A DNA stretch of 64,000 nucleotides, from contig NZ_WEGL01000002.1 of assembly GCF_009604455.1 (NCBI RefSeq), forward strand, positions 1,240,001 to 1,304,000, written 5' to 3'. Positions 51,990 to 61,000 of this stretch are shown one piece after another. A model generated the notes under the pieces. That model was given only the letters and a program-made list of their open reading frames with translations. It was not told the DNA's origin and did no database searches. Position numbers and translations under genes: made by a program. Position 1 is the first letter of the stretch. Every line of letters starts with the position of its first letter. Source of the DNA: Streptomyces sp. RB17. Lineage in GTDB: Bacteria > Actinomycetota > Actinomycetes > Streptomycetales > Streptomycetaceae.

Positions 51990-54382
51990 TTACCCATCCC
52001 AGCTTCGCGGTCGAGCCGTGGTGCCTGCGTGAGACGGAGCTGAATCTGGACGTGCTCGCCCAGAGCGAATCGGTGTTCGCTCTGTCCAACGGGCACATCG
52101 GGTGGCGCGGAAACCTCGACGAGGGAGAGCCGCACGGGCTGCCCGGCGCGTATCTCAACGGCGTCTACGAGCAACATCCACTGCCCTATGCGGAAGCGGG
52201 TTACGGGTATCCCGAGTCCGGCCAGACGATGATCAACGTCACCGACGGCAAGGTCATCCGCCTGCTGGTCGACGACCATCCGTTCGACCTGCGTTACGGC
52301 CGGCTGGTCGCGCACGAGCGGGTCCTGGACTTCCGCTCCGGTGTCCTCAGCCGCACCGCACGGTGGACGTCGCCGGGCGGCCGTACGGTACGGATCACGT
52401 CACGGCGGCTGGTGTCCTTCACCCAGCGGGCGGTGGCCGCGGTGGTGTACGAGATCGAGCCGGTCGACGGGCCGGTCACGGTGGCGCTGCAGTCCGAGCT
52501 CGTCGCCAACGAGCAGCTGCCCCGCATCCATGGGGATCCACGGGTTGCCGAGGCGATCGGGTCGCCGTTGGTGCCCGAGGAGCGCTACGCCGAGGACACC
52601 CGGCTGCGGCTGGTGCACCGCACCGAGCGCAGTGCCCTGCGGGTGGCCGCAGCGGCCGACCATCTCATCGACGGGCCCGCAGGCAGTCGTTGGACGGTGC
52701 AGTGCGAGACCGACGTCAGCCGTCTGACGGTGACCGCGGATCTGGTGCCCGGGCAGCCGCTGAAACTGGTGAAGTTCGTGGCGTACGGCTGGTCGGGGGA
52801 GCGTTCGTTGCCCGCCGTGCGCGATCAGGTGGACGCGGCTGTGGCGGCCGCCGTCGGTACCGGCTTCGACGGACTGCTTGCCGCGCAAGTGTCGTACCTG
52901 GACCGTTTCTGGGCCTGTGCGGACGTCGAGGTGGAGGGCGACGCACAGATCCAACAGGCGGTGCGTTTCGCTCTCTTCCACGTGCTCCAGGCGGCCGCCC
53001 GCGGTGAGAACCGGGCGATTCCCGCCAAAGGCCTGACCGGAACCGGATACGACGGGCACAGCTTCTGGGACACCGAGTCCTTTGTGCTGCCCGTTCTGAC
53101 GTTCACCGCGCCCGAGGCCGTCGCCTCGGCCCTGAGATGGCGGCACAGGACGCTCCCGGCGGCGCGGCAGCGTGCACGTCAACTGGGCCTGTCCGGGGCG
53201 GTGTTCCCCTGGCGAACCATCGACGGTCCCGAATGCTCGGCCTACTGGCCGGCCGGGACGGCCGCCTTCCACGTCAACGCCGACATCGCCATGGCCGCCG
53301 TACGGTATGTCATGGCGAGCGGCGACGAGGACTTCGAACGAGGCGAGGGCCTGGACCTGCTCGTGGACACCGCCAGGCTGTGGCGCTCGCTCGGCCACCA
53401 CGACGCGGACGGCGTCTTCCACATCGACGGGGTCACCGGACCCGACGAGTACAGTGCCATCGCCCGCGACAACCTGTACACCAACCTGATGGCCCGGCAG
53501 AACCTCATCGCCGCCGCGGACGTGGCGGCGCGCCATCCGGTGCGAGCCGCCGAACTGGGCGTGGACGACGAGGAGAGTGCGGTGTGGCGGGACGCCGCGG
53601 CGCGCATGGCGGTGCCGTACAACGCGTCTTTGGGTGTGCACGAACAGTCGGCCGGTTTCACCACCTTCCAGCGGTGGGACTTCGAGGCGACGCCGCCGGA
53701 GAACTACCCGCTGCTGCTGCACTACCCCTACTTCGACCTGTACCGCAAGCAGGTGGTCAAGCAGGCCGATGTGGTGCTGGCGATGATGGAATGCCCGGAC
53801 GTCTTCACCGATGAGGACAAGGCGCGCAACTTTGCCTACTACGACGCGCTGACCGTCCGGGACTCGTCCCTGTCGGCGTGCTGCCAGGCGGTGCTCGCCG
53901 CCGAGACCGGGCACCTGCGCCTGGCCTACGCCTACCTCGCCGAGGCCGCGCTGATGGACCTGGACGATCTGGAGCACAACACCCGTGACGGGCTGCACAT
54001 CGCTTCCCTGGCCGGGACGTGGATCGCTCTGGTCGCGGGCTTCGGCGGCCTGCGCCGCTATGCCGGCGGCGACGGGGAACCGGGCCTGCTGGCGTTTGCG
54101 CCGCGCCTGCCGGAAGCGCTGTCCAGGGTGGCGTTCACGGTGCTGGTGCGCGGGCGCAGGCTGAAGGTGGACATCGATGCATCCCGTGCGCGTTACCGGC
54201 TCGTGGCCGGCGAACCGCTGGTCGTCCTGCATCACGGGGAGCCTGTGACGGTGACGTCCCGGGCGCCGGTGGAGCGCCCGATGCCGCCCTCGCCGGTACT
54301 GGCCGAGCCGCAGCAGCCGGCGGGCCGCCGTCCGGTGGGCCTGGTCGGGGAGGAGGGGGACGGGGCGGCGGCGCCTGAGTAG
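51986..54382 (+). CDS. GH65 family glycosyl hydrolase/disaccharide phosphorylase
   Basis: This 798-residue enzyme phosphorolyses an alpha-glucoside (maltose, trehalose or kojibiose type) to beta-glucose 1-phosphate. The N-terminal beta-sandwich (about 1-270, ESVFALSNGHIGWRGNLDEG) is followed by the (alpha/alpha)6 barrel with FWDTESFVLPVLTF and catalytic acid E488 in GVTGPDEYS, then HYPYFDLYRKQVVKQADVVL, the phosphate-site region. The GTG start overlaps the stop of the eroded phosphoglucomutase gene; the pair is a standard operon in which the mutase converts the product. The specificity is not readable here. Confidence 0.95.
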   Translation: MITHPSFAVEPWCLRETELNLDVLAQSESVFALSNGHIGWRGNLDEGEPHGLPGAYLNGVYEQHPLPYAEAGYGYPESGQTMINVTDGKVIRLLVDDHPFDLRYGRLVAHERVLDFRSGVLSRTARWTSPGGRTVRITSRRLVSFTQRAVAAVVYEIEPVDGPVTVALQSELVANEQLPRIHGDPRVAEAIGSPLVPEERYAEDTRLRLVHRTERSALRVAAAADHLIDGPAGSRWTVQCETDVSRLTVTADLVPGQPLKLVKFVAYGWSGERSLPAVRDQVDAAVAAAVGTGFDGLLAAQVSYLDRFWACADVEVEGDAQIQQAVRFALFHVLQAAARGENRAIPAKGLTGTGYDGHSFWDTESFVLPVLTFTAPEAVASALRWRHRTLPAARQRARQLGLSGAVFPWRTIDGPECSAYWPAGTAAFHVNADIAMAAVRYVMASGDEDFERGEGLDLLVDTARLWRSLGHHDADGVFHIDGVTGPDEYSAIARDNLYTNLMARQNLIAAADVAARHPVRAAELGVDDEESAVWRDAAARMAVPYNASLGVHEQSAGFTTFQRWDFEATPPENYPLLLHYPYFDLYRKQVVKQADVVLAMMECPDVFTDEDKARNFAYYDALTVRDSSLSACCQAVLAAETGHLRLAYAYLAEAALMDLDDLEHNTRDGLHIASLAGTWIALVAGFGGLRRYAGGDGEPGLLAFAPRLPEALSRVAFTVLVRGRRLKVDIDASRARYRLVAGEPLVVLHHGEPVTVTSRAPVERPMPPSPVLAEPQQPAGRRPVGLVGEEGDGAAAPE

Positions 54383-54422
54383 CGCCGCACAGCAGTCGCC
54401 CAGGGAAGGGACGGCGCCCGGC

Positions 54423-54449
54423 GCAGCCGGCCCGCCCCGCGCCGGCTGC
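54423..54449 (+). terminator. Hairpin after the GH65 gene
   Basis: GCAGCCGGC pairs exactly with GCCGGCTGC across a 9-base loop, 40 bases after the stop. No U-run follows. It is a reasonable end for the phosphorylase transcript. Confidence 0.6.
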
Positions 54450-54778
54450 CACCGTTGCCGGCTGCCGCTGTTGGAGGAGGCGGCGGGTGGCCGGGTTGTC
54501 GTCAGACGGAGGGGGCAGCCGTCTGTCCGAGGCACGGAGTGCGGTGGATGCGGCCGGGGGTGCGTCCGGCCATGACGCCGCCGTCGATGTCGCGGACGGC
54601 GCCGGTGCCCCGGTCTGAACCGGTCGGTCCGGTGCGACAGGAGAGGGGGAAGGCGACGTCTGGCGGCGAGGACGTCGGACGTGCCCGGGGCGGGCGGGGG
54701 CGGCAGGTGGTGACCCCGTCGAGAGAGGCGCCTCCCCGCTGCCGGCTGCGGCGGTTCAGCCGAGTTCAGGGCGCCTCT
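54450..54778. other. Intergenic region between convergent genes
   Basis: These 330 bases lie between GH65 and the minus-strand RNA ligase-like gene. They are rich in GGCGGG-type runs and have no frame or motif that I can assign. Confidence 0.45.
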
Positions 54779-55318
54779 TCATGCAATGAGCGGGAACGAC
54801 ATCCGCTCCTGCCACGTGGCGCCGTCGTGCACCAGGAGGTCGACTGACGCGGCCCGGAAGGTGAAGGGGAGCTTGGTGACCAGGTCGGCCTCGATCTGGT
54901 CCAGGACTTCATCGTCGTGACCGTCGGCGACGGTCAGGTGGGGCACGATCTCGGTGAAGCGGCCGCCGTAGGGAGGGGTTTCGGGCCACCGGCCGGCGAT
55001 CGCCTCGGTGAGCTGCCGCACCTGCGTCTGTGGCCAGGGCACGAGATACAGCACGCCCGGGAACCGTCCGCAGTGTGCAAACCGCAGGTCGAAGGCGCGA
55101 TGCCTGGCCAGTACGTCGGCGAGAGCCGAGAGGACACGCGCGTCCATGCGACTTTCGTCGAGGAACGGGAAGAGCACGGTGACATGTGCGGGAACCCCGG
55201 CCCGGGCTGACGGATCGAATCGTTCACGCCATGCGCGGACGGCCGGTTCGGCCTGGGGGACCCTGATGACGAGGCCTGTCTGGCCGGCCTGGAATCTGCG
55301 CGTGCTGTCGTCTGCCAC
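54779..55318 (-). CDS. 2'-5' RNA ligase/cyclic phosphodiesterase family protein
   Basis: This protein of about 179 residues has the two His-x-Thr motifs of the 2H phosphoesterase fold: H45 in PAHVTVLFPF and H127 in VPHLTVAD. Members open 2',3'-cyclic phosphates, ligate RNA ends or hydrolyse cyclic nucleotides; this short type is usually called a 2'-5' RNA ligase family protein. GTG 55318 precedes the first conserved strand (TGLVIRVPQAEPAV); no strong ribosome site decides it. It stands alone between remnants. Confidence 0.85.
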   Translation of the reverse strand: MADDSTRRFQAGQTGLVIRVPQAEPAVRAWRERFDPSARAGVPAHVTVLFPFLDESRMDARVLSALADVLARHRAFDLRFAHCGRFPGVLYLVPWPQTQVRQLTEAIAGRWPETPPYGGRFTEIVPHLTVADGHDDEVLDQIEADLVTKLPFTFRAASVDLLVHDGATWQERMSFPLIA

Positions 55319-55362
55319 GGGTCGGCATGCTGCCACCCCGCAGGCCCGCGGCGGCACTTGTC

Positions 55363-55593
55363 ATGCGTCGGTGTTTCGACGAACGATCGACGGCCTTCCG
55401 CGCCGCGGTCGCCGCCGCGCCCAGCCTCGACGTGCAGGTGCCGACCTGCCCCGAGTGGACGCTGTTCGATCTCGTGCAGCACCTGGGCGAGGGGCGCCGC
55501 TTCTGGGCCGCCACCGTCGCAGCAGGTCCTGCCGCCACTTCCCCGGCCAAGTCCGCATCGGAGGATGTCCAATACCTGGTGGAAGCCGAGTAG
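55363..55593 (+). pseudogene. DinB-like maleylpyruvate isomerase-type protein, N-terminal fragment
   Basis: The frame reads FRAAVAAAPSLDVQVPTCPE, then WTLFDLVQHLGEGRRFWAAT, which is the first helix pair of the mycothiol-linked DinB domain (CPEWTxxDLVxHLG). It stops after 76 residues with no second half. A different truncated copy of this family lies at 37165-37614. Fragments of this family therefore occur at two sites. Confidence 0.56.
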
Positions 55594-55860
55594 CCGAGCC
55601 TGGCTGGGACCCCGGCGCGGTACGGGACCGCTGCGCCCCTGTGGTGCGGCGGTCCTTCGCGTTCCGGCGGTCTGCTGTTCGGTCCACGTTCCGGTCGCAG
55701 GCGGCGTACCAGAGAGTGAAGCGACTATCGGTGAGAGCGGCGGGCGTGGCGGTTCCCCTCTCCGGGCGGCCCCCTGCCCGAGCCACAGTTGGGCATCAGC
55801 CTTGACGTAGTTGTCGCCGGGAGCGCCTCGACAACAAGGCACTCCCGAAAGGCCACATCT

Positions 55861-56625
55861 ATGCACTCTCTGCAGTTCACCGCCGAGTCGTCGGCGAACA
55901 CCATGGTCGAGCGCGATTTCACAGTGGGCGATGTTCCCGGCGTTCTCTGGTCGCCGGCATCCGGCGGCGATCACGCGCCCCTGGTCCTGATGGGTCACGG
56001 CGGCGGCAACCACAAGAAGCATCCGGCGATGTCGGGCCGGGCAGAACGCCTGGTGACCGGCTGCGGTTTCCACGTCGCCGTCATCGACGCGCCCGGCCAC
56101 GGCGACCGGCCGCGCACGGCGCACGACGAGGCGGAGATCGCCGAGCTGTACCGGGCGAGAGCGGCGGGCGAGCCGGAAGGCCCGATCGTCGTTCGCTACA
56201 ACGCCCACCTGGCGGAGCTCGCCGTGCCCGAGTACCGCGCGGCCCTGGACGCCCTCCAGGAACTTCCGGAGATCGGCACCGATGGTCCGGTCGGCTACTG
56301 GGGCATCAACATGGGTACGGCGATCGGTGTGCCGTTCGTGGCAGCCGAACCCAGGATCACGGCCGCGGTCTTCGGTCAACACTGGCCCGATGTCCCGGCC
56401 GAGAAGGCGAAGCACATCACCATCCCGATCGAGTTCGACCTGCAATGGGACGATGAACACATCTCGCGCGAGGAGGGTCTCGCGCTGTTCGACGCCTTCG
56501 CCTCGAGGGAGAAGTCCCTGCACGTGAACTCGGGCAGGCACAAGGAGTTGCCCCGGTTCGAAGTCGACAGCGCGGTCCGGTTCTTCGCCCGGCACCTGGG
56601 CGGAGCGGTCATCGCGTCGGCCTGA
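55861..56625 (+). CDS. Alpha/beta-hydrolase-fold protein with Asn in place of the nucleophile Ser
   Basis: This 254-residue dienelactone-hydrolase-like protein has LVLMGHGGGNHKKHPAMSGR as oxyanion loop, AVIDAPGHGDRPRT, an acid region near FDLQWDDEH, and a late His in NSGRHKELPRF. The nucleophile elbow, normally G-x-S-x-G, reads G-I-N150-M-G (codon AAC; AGC would be Ser). A single transition can explain it. The protein may be inactive, non-hydrolytic or a sequencing artefact. ATG 55861 is preceded by GAAAGG. A strong hairpin follows. Confidence 0.86.
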   Translation: MHSLQFTAESSANTMVERDFTVGDVPGVLWSPASGGDHAPLVLMGHGGGNHKKHPAMSGRAERLVTGCGFHVAVIDAPGHGDRPRTAHDEAEIAELYRARAAGEPEGPIVVRYNAHLAELAVPEYRAALDALQELPEIGTDGPVGYWGINMGTAIGVPFVAAEPRITAAVFGQHWPDVPAEKAKHITIPIEFDLQWDDEHISREEGLALFDAFASREKSLHVNSGRHKELPRFEVDSAVRFFARHLGGAVIASA

Positions 56626-56636
56626 CGTGCGCCGTT

Positions 56637-56666
56637 GCGGCGCCCGGCTTGCCAGCCGGGCGCCGC
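56637..56666 (+). terminator. Strong hairpin after the hydrolase gene
   Basis: GCGGCGCCCGGCT pairs perfectly over 13 bp with AGCCGGGCGCCGC across a 4-base TGCC loop, 11 bases after the stop. It is a clear actinobacterial-type terminator. Confidence 0.86.
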
Positions 56667-56848
56667 GACCGCGGCCGCGGGTTGGGGCTGGACGCGACGG
56701 CAACGGCGGCTTTCGCCCTCTGTGGGCCGTACGGAGCAATGTGACCCGCGCACACGTGTGCCTGCGGCCGGGCCGCCCACGTGTAGCGGAACAATTGCCC
56801 TGTTCAAGAGACCGGGATGCACCTGAGCGGCATCGAGGGGAACGAAGG

Positions 56849-57571
56849 ATGGACAGAGCAGGAGGTCTGGGGCGCAGAGCGCTGCTTGCCTGCGGCACCC
56901 TCGCTCTCGCGGGGTGCTCATCGCTGAAGGCCACCCCGGCGGCGCTCACCGCTTCGCCGACCATGCGGCCGACCACACCTACCGCGGCATTCGCGAGGCT
57001 GATGGAAGGCAACGAGCGTTGGGTGAGCGGAGATCTACAACACCCCGACCGGGATCCGAACCGGCGTCAACTCGTGGCCCACGAGCAGGAGCCTTTTGGG
57101 GCGGTCCTCTCGTGTATCGACTCCCGAGTGCCGCCTGAACTCCTCTTCGACACCGGGCTGGGTGATCTTTACGTGATGCGCACGGGTGGGGAGGCGGTCG
57201 GCCCGGTGGTCACTGGTTCTGTCGAGTACGGGCCCATGACCAGTGGCACTCCTCTCATCGTGGTCCTTGGGCATCAGCGCTGCGGCGCCGTCAAGGCGGC
57301 GTACGAGTCCCTTCGTTACGGCAAATCGCTGCCCGGCAATTTGCAGTCGATCGTCAAGGCTCTGCAGCCGGCATACAAACAGGCAGTGAAGGAAGGTGGC
57401 GCCGACCCGGTCGAGACCATGGCCCGTGCCCAGGTCGAGTTGACCGCCACCGATCTGCGCTCCAACCAGGACCTCGCCCCACTGGTTGGAAAAGGCGTCC
57501 TTGCCGTGGTGGGCGCCTACTACTCGCTCGACACCGGCAAGGTCGAAGTCCTGACAGGCGCCCCTGCCTGA
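56849..57571 (+). CDS. Beta-class carbonic anhydrase, lipoprotein
   Basis: This 240-residue protein is exported and likely lipid-anchored at C23 (LALAGC); the twin Arg in GLGRRALLACG suggests Tat or Sec export. The zinc-enzyme core is intact: C89, D91 and R93 in SCIDSRV, then H142 and C145 in GHQRCGA. Beta-carbonic anhydrases hydrate CO2; secreted lipoprotein forms occur in actinobacteria, where they may aid CO2/bicarbonate supply or pH control at the envelope. GAAGG lies directly before ATG 56849. It appears monocistronic. Confidence 0.94.
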   Translation: MDRAGGLGRRALLACGTLALAGCSSLKATPAALTASPTMRPTTPTAAFARLMEGNERWVSGDLQHPDRDPNRRQLVAHEQEPFGAVLSCIDSRVPPELLFDTGLGDLYVMRTGGEAVGPVVTGSVEYGPMTSGTPLIVVLGHQRCGAVKAAYESLRYGKSLPGNLQSIVKALQPAYKQAVKEGGADPVETMARAQVELTATDLRSNQDLAPLVGKGVLAVVGAYYSLDTGKVEVLTGAPA

Positions 57572-57630
57572 ACCGGTCGTACGAGACGGCCGTCAACGAG
57601 GCGCGGGACGGCCAAGGGCTGTGAGGACGG

Positions 57631-57702
57631 CTCAAGGCGGTCGAAATTCAGCCTTGCAAGGCTCTGGACCACCTCCGCGAAGGGGACACCCTGGTCGTCC
57701 CT
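57631..57702 (+). mobile_element. Serine recombinase (resolvase) N-terminal fragment
   Basis: The plus strand reads KALDHLREGDTLVVPG, the segment of the resolvase catalytic domain that normally continues into the Asp-Arg-x-x-R catalytic motif (LDYLREGDTLVVxxLDRxxR). It breaks off where the IS110-like fragment begins on the other strand. Only about 24 residues remain. Confidence 0.5.
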
Positions 57703-57718
57703 GGGGTCTCTTGCAACC

Positions 57719-57925
57719 GCCTAGCGGCAGTGCGCCGGTCGAGGCCGGCTGGTCCACCGCGACCGGCACCGTTCCGTGCTGGGCGCGGAGTTTCCCGAAC
57801 AGCTCGCGGAGTCCGGGTTCGCTGTTGGGCAGGCGCTGGTCGAAGGCCTTCTTCCCGGCCGGGGTGACGGCGGTGGCGTGGTGTTCGCCTTGCCGACGCC
57901 CAGGCCGAGGAAGAAGGCTCTGCTG
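57719..57925 (-). mobile_element. IS110-family transposase N-terminal fragment
   Basis: Two minus frames joined near 57905 give FLGLGVGKAN, then GEHHATAVTPAGKKAFDQRL and PNSEPGLRELFGKLRAQHGT, ending VAVDQPASTGALP. This is the RuvC-like DEDD start of IS110 transposases (GIDVGKxxHHA...VxVDQPAS), with the first Asp of DVGK changed to Gly. The C-terminal half is missing. It directly abuts the resolvase fragment, suggesting insertion into that gene or nested deletion. Confidence 0.62.
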
Positions 57926-58009
57926 GCCCGGGTGAAGCCGGTGCTCAAGCCCGGCATCAGTGCCAGTGCTACATACGGTTACTGCCCCTTACGTCAGTCA
58001 GCTGCGCAT

Positions 58010-61000
58010 CTAGCCGCACGTCAGTGTCGGCGTGGCCCAGTCGCCGTGGTCGTTGCCGTTGCCGTCGCCCGCGTCACCGACCCTGAGGTCGACCACCTGG
58101 GCGCCGCTGAGGTCGACGTCGATCGGCACCGCAGCCTGTTTTCCCCGGATCGCCGGCGTGGTCACCAAGGTCTTGCCGTCGGCGATCACAGAGAACGTCA
58201 CCGTTCCAGCACCACCTGTCTCGTCGTCGACACCGACGTCCGCCGTCAACCGGGAGCACTTTCCGGCGAGATAGAGCTCGACGTCGCTGATCGAGTTGGT
58301 GCCCAGGCCCTTGGCATAGCTGACACCGGCGATGCTGATGGGACGGCCGTCCCCGGCCGCCTGTTCGCCGACGCTGGTGTCACGCTCGACCGGGCCCCAC
58401 CCGTTGGTGGACGACAGGAAGGGCAGGTCGCTCACGGCGCTCTTCCCGGCCGGCGGAGCGGGTGGGATTCCGCCGACGATGCGTTCGTCACTGCCCGCGG
58501 ACTGCCGTCCGCTCTGCAGGTAGTGCACCGTGGCGGCGAGTGCAGAGGCGGATGGCAGCGTCCCGGTCGGTGGCTGGACATTCCAGGTGAAGGTGGCCGA
58601 TTCGCCGGGTTGCAGGCGCTCGACCGACGTGGGGCTTGTGGCACCCATGCTCCAGCCGTCGGGTGCGGAGAGCGATGCCGTCAGTCGGGAGGCGGACGGC
58701 GCGTCCTTCGGCACCCGCACCGTCGCCTTGGCCGTGAAGGCCTGTCCTGGCTGAGCGGTGCTGGGCACGTCCAGGGTGACATTCACTCCCGGACGCTTCG
58801 GCATCGCGTACTTCCGGTGGTCGTAGCGGGAGCTGTCGTTCTGCGCGACCCGCAGGGACGAGGCATAGCTCCCGTAGTTGGTGAGTGACACCTTGCCGAG
58901 CCCGCCTGAGCTGCCGTCCAGGTTCCACACGGCGATGGCGATGCTGTTGCGCCCGTTGGGATTCAGGATGCCGTTGGGCACCGGGAACGTGCTCTGAGGG
59001 CCGAGGTAGTTGACGTAGTTGCCGACCTGCCAGCCGTTCACGAAGATCGTGGCACGGTACTTGCGAGACGGGTCGTCGGTGAATGTCAGACCGAGCGAGG
59101 TGTCCTGGCCGTGGGGCAGGTCCAGGTCGACGTCGGTTCGGTACCAGGAGACCCCGGGACGGGTATCGGTCGTCGGCAGGGACGCCTGCTTCCAGTTGCC
59201 GTCCGGGTAGCCCGGCAGCGACCAGCCGGCGCGCTCGCCGTACAGGCCGCCCGTCGCGAGCGGGCCGCGCACCGGGTCCTGCAGGTCCTCGCCGCCCCGT
59301 ACGCCCTGCAGCCGCCAGGTGACGGAGGCCAGGGGTGCCCCGACGAGGGAGGCACTGGTCAGACCGCGTGCGGTCTTGTTCCCGTTGGTCGAGTTGTAGT
59401 CCTCCTCGTGCCCCATGTTCACGGTGAGCACGGAGATGACGTTGTCACCCTGCGACTTCACCGAACCGGCAGGGAAGGTGAAGTCGGCGCTGCCTGTGGT
59501 CGAGCTGCCCAGGAAGGTGCCGTTGAGCCAGGCGGAGAACGCCTGCGCCTTTCCGCCGGAGTCCGACACCAAGTGGATGCCGGTCTCCTTACCAGTGGCG
59601 CGGAAACGGCCGCGGTACCAGGTGTTGCCGGTGTGGAACCCGTAGTCGTCCGCGTAGAGCACGGGCAGAGAGTTGACGCCGGAGACGCTGTTGGTGGTCG
59701 TCTTGTCGGCCACCTGCCAGCCGGAGTCGTCGAAACCGGGGGTCGCTTCGGGGGACTCCTCGGCGTGCTTCCAGTTCGTCAGGGCCGGCAGGTGGATCGG
59801 GGCGGCCGCCGGGATCGTCCCGGCGAGGCTTCCCGTGTCGGTGGACCGGGTGTCCAATGCCTTGCCGTTCCAGGTGACGTGGTCGGCGGAGGTGAACACC
59901 TCGATGTTCTTGTCGTCGGCGTTGTCGCCGGTGAGCGACACGGTGCGCCCGCCGTCCAGGCTGGTTGCCGTCCGCAGCAGGTGGCTACCGCGCACGAGCA
60001 CCGGGCCGGCCGCCGTGTCCTGACGCCAGAACGTCTCCGCCGTGGCCTTGTCGCCGACGAGCAGCAGCATCGGGCGCGCTCCGCCGCCGCTGATGCTGAT
60101 GCGGGTCAGGCCCTTGTGCGTGTAGTTCAGGCGCAGGTCACCGCTGGCCTCGTCCCAGGTGGTCGTGACCGTGCCGCCGCTGGTGGTCACGGTGGGCTTG
60201 GAGGAGTAGCGCAGCACGGTCTCGCCATCGCTGCCCGGGTCGCCGTAGAGCACGGCGACGTCGCGGTTCCCGATCGTCGCGTGGGTCATGATCTCCGACG
60301 TCGAGTACTGCAACTGCGTGTCCCCGAGCCGGTAGTTCGCCACGATCACGTGCGAGTCGCGTCCGTCGAGCGTGATGGCGGTTCCCGGCTGCTGCGGCAC
60401 GACCGGGTAGGTCGGTGCCGCGGTGGCGGCCGTCGGCACGTCGATGGCGTCGATGGACACGTAGTTGTCCGTGGACCCCGAGCTGTGGCTCCCGTCGACG
60501 ACGATCTTCAGCGTGTGTGCCCCGGGCGTCAGGCCGGTCTTCTGGAAGATCACCGCCTGGTTCTCGCCGCCGGAGTCGTCGACCGTCGCCACCTTGGTGC
60601 CGTCGAGGTAGACGTCGGCGTAGCCGTGGTTGTCGGTCTTCGGGCCGATCCAGCGGATCGCGGTACCGTCGAACGGGACGGTGACCGAGTCGCCGGCCTT
60701 GTTGGAGAACGACTCGGTGTGCTTGTAGTCGCCGCCGGTGTAGCTCTGGTCGGCCACGTGCGACCACGAACCGGCGTACTGCAGCGCGGAGTCGGGGTCG
60801 TCCCAGGTGTAGGTGGTGTCCGCGGACGGCTGGGCGTTGAAGTCCAACGAGATGTGGGTCTTGTCGACCGCCGTGGACGTGGAGTTCCCGTGCCGCAGGA
60901 CGTGGAACTGCGTCTTGGTGTCGGGGTTCATCCGGGCGGTGTCGACGACCGCGGAGTCGTCCGGCGGTGTGGCCCTGATCGCCTCGGTCTTGGTCAGCGG

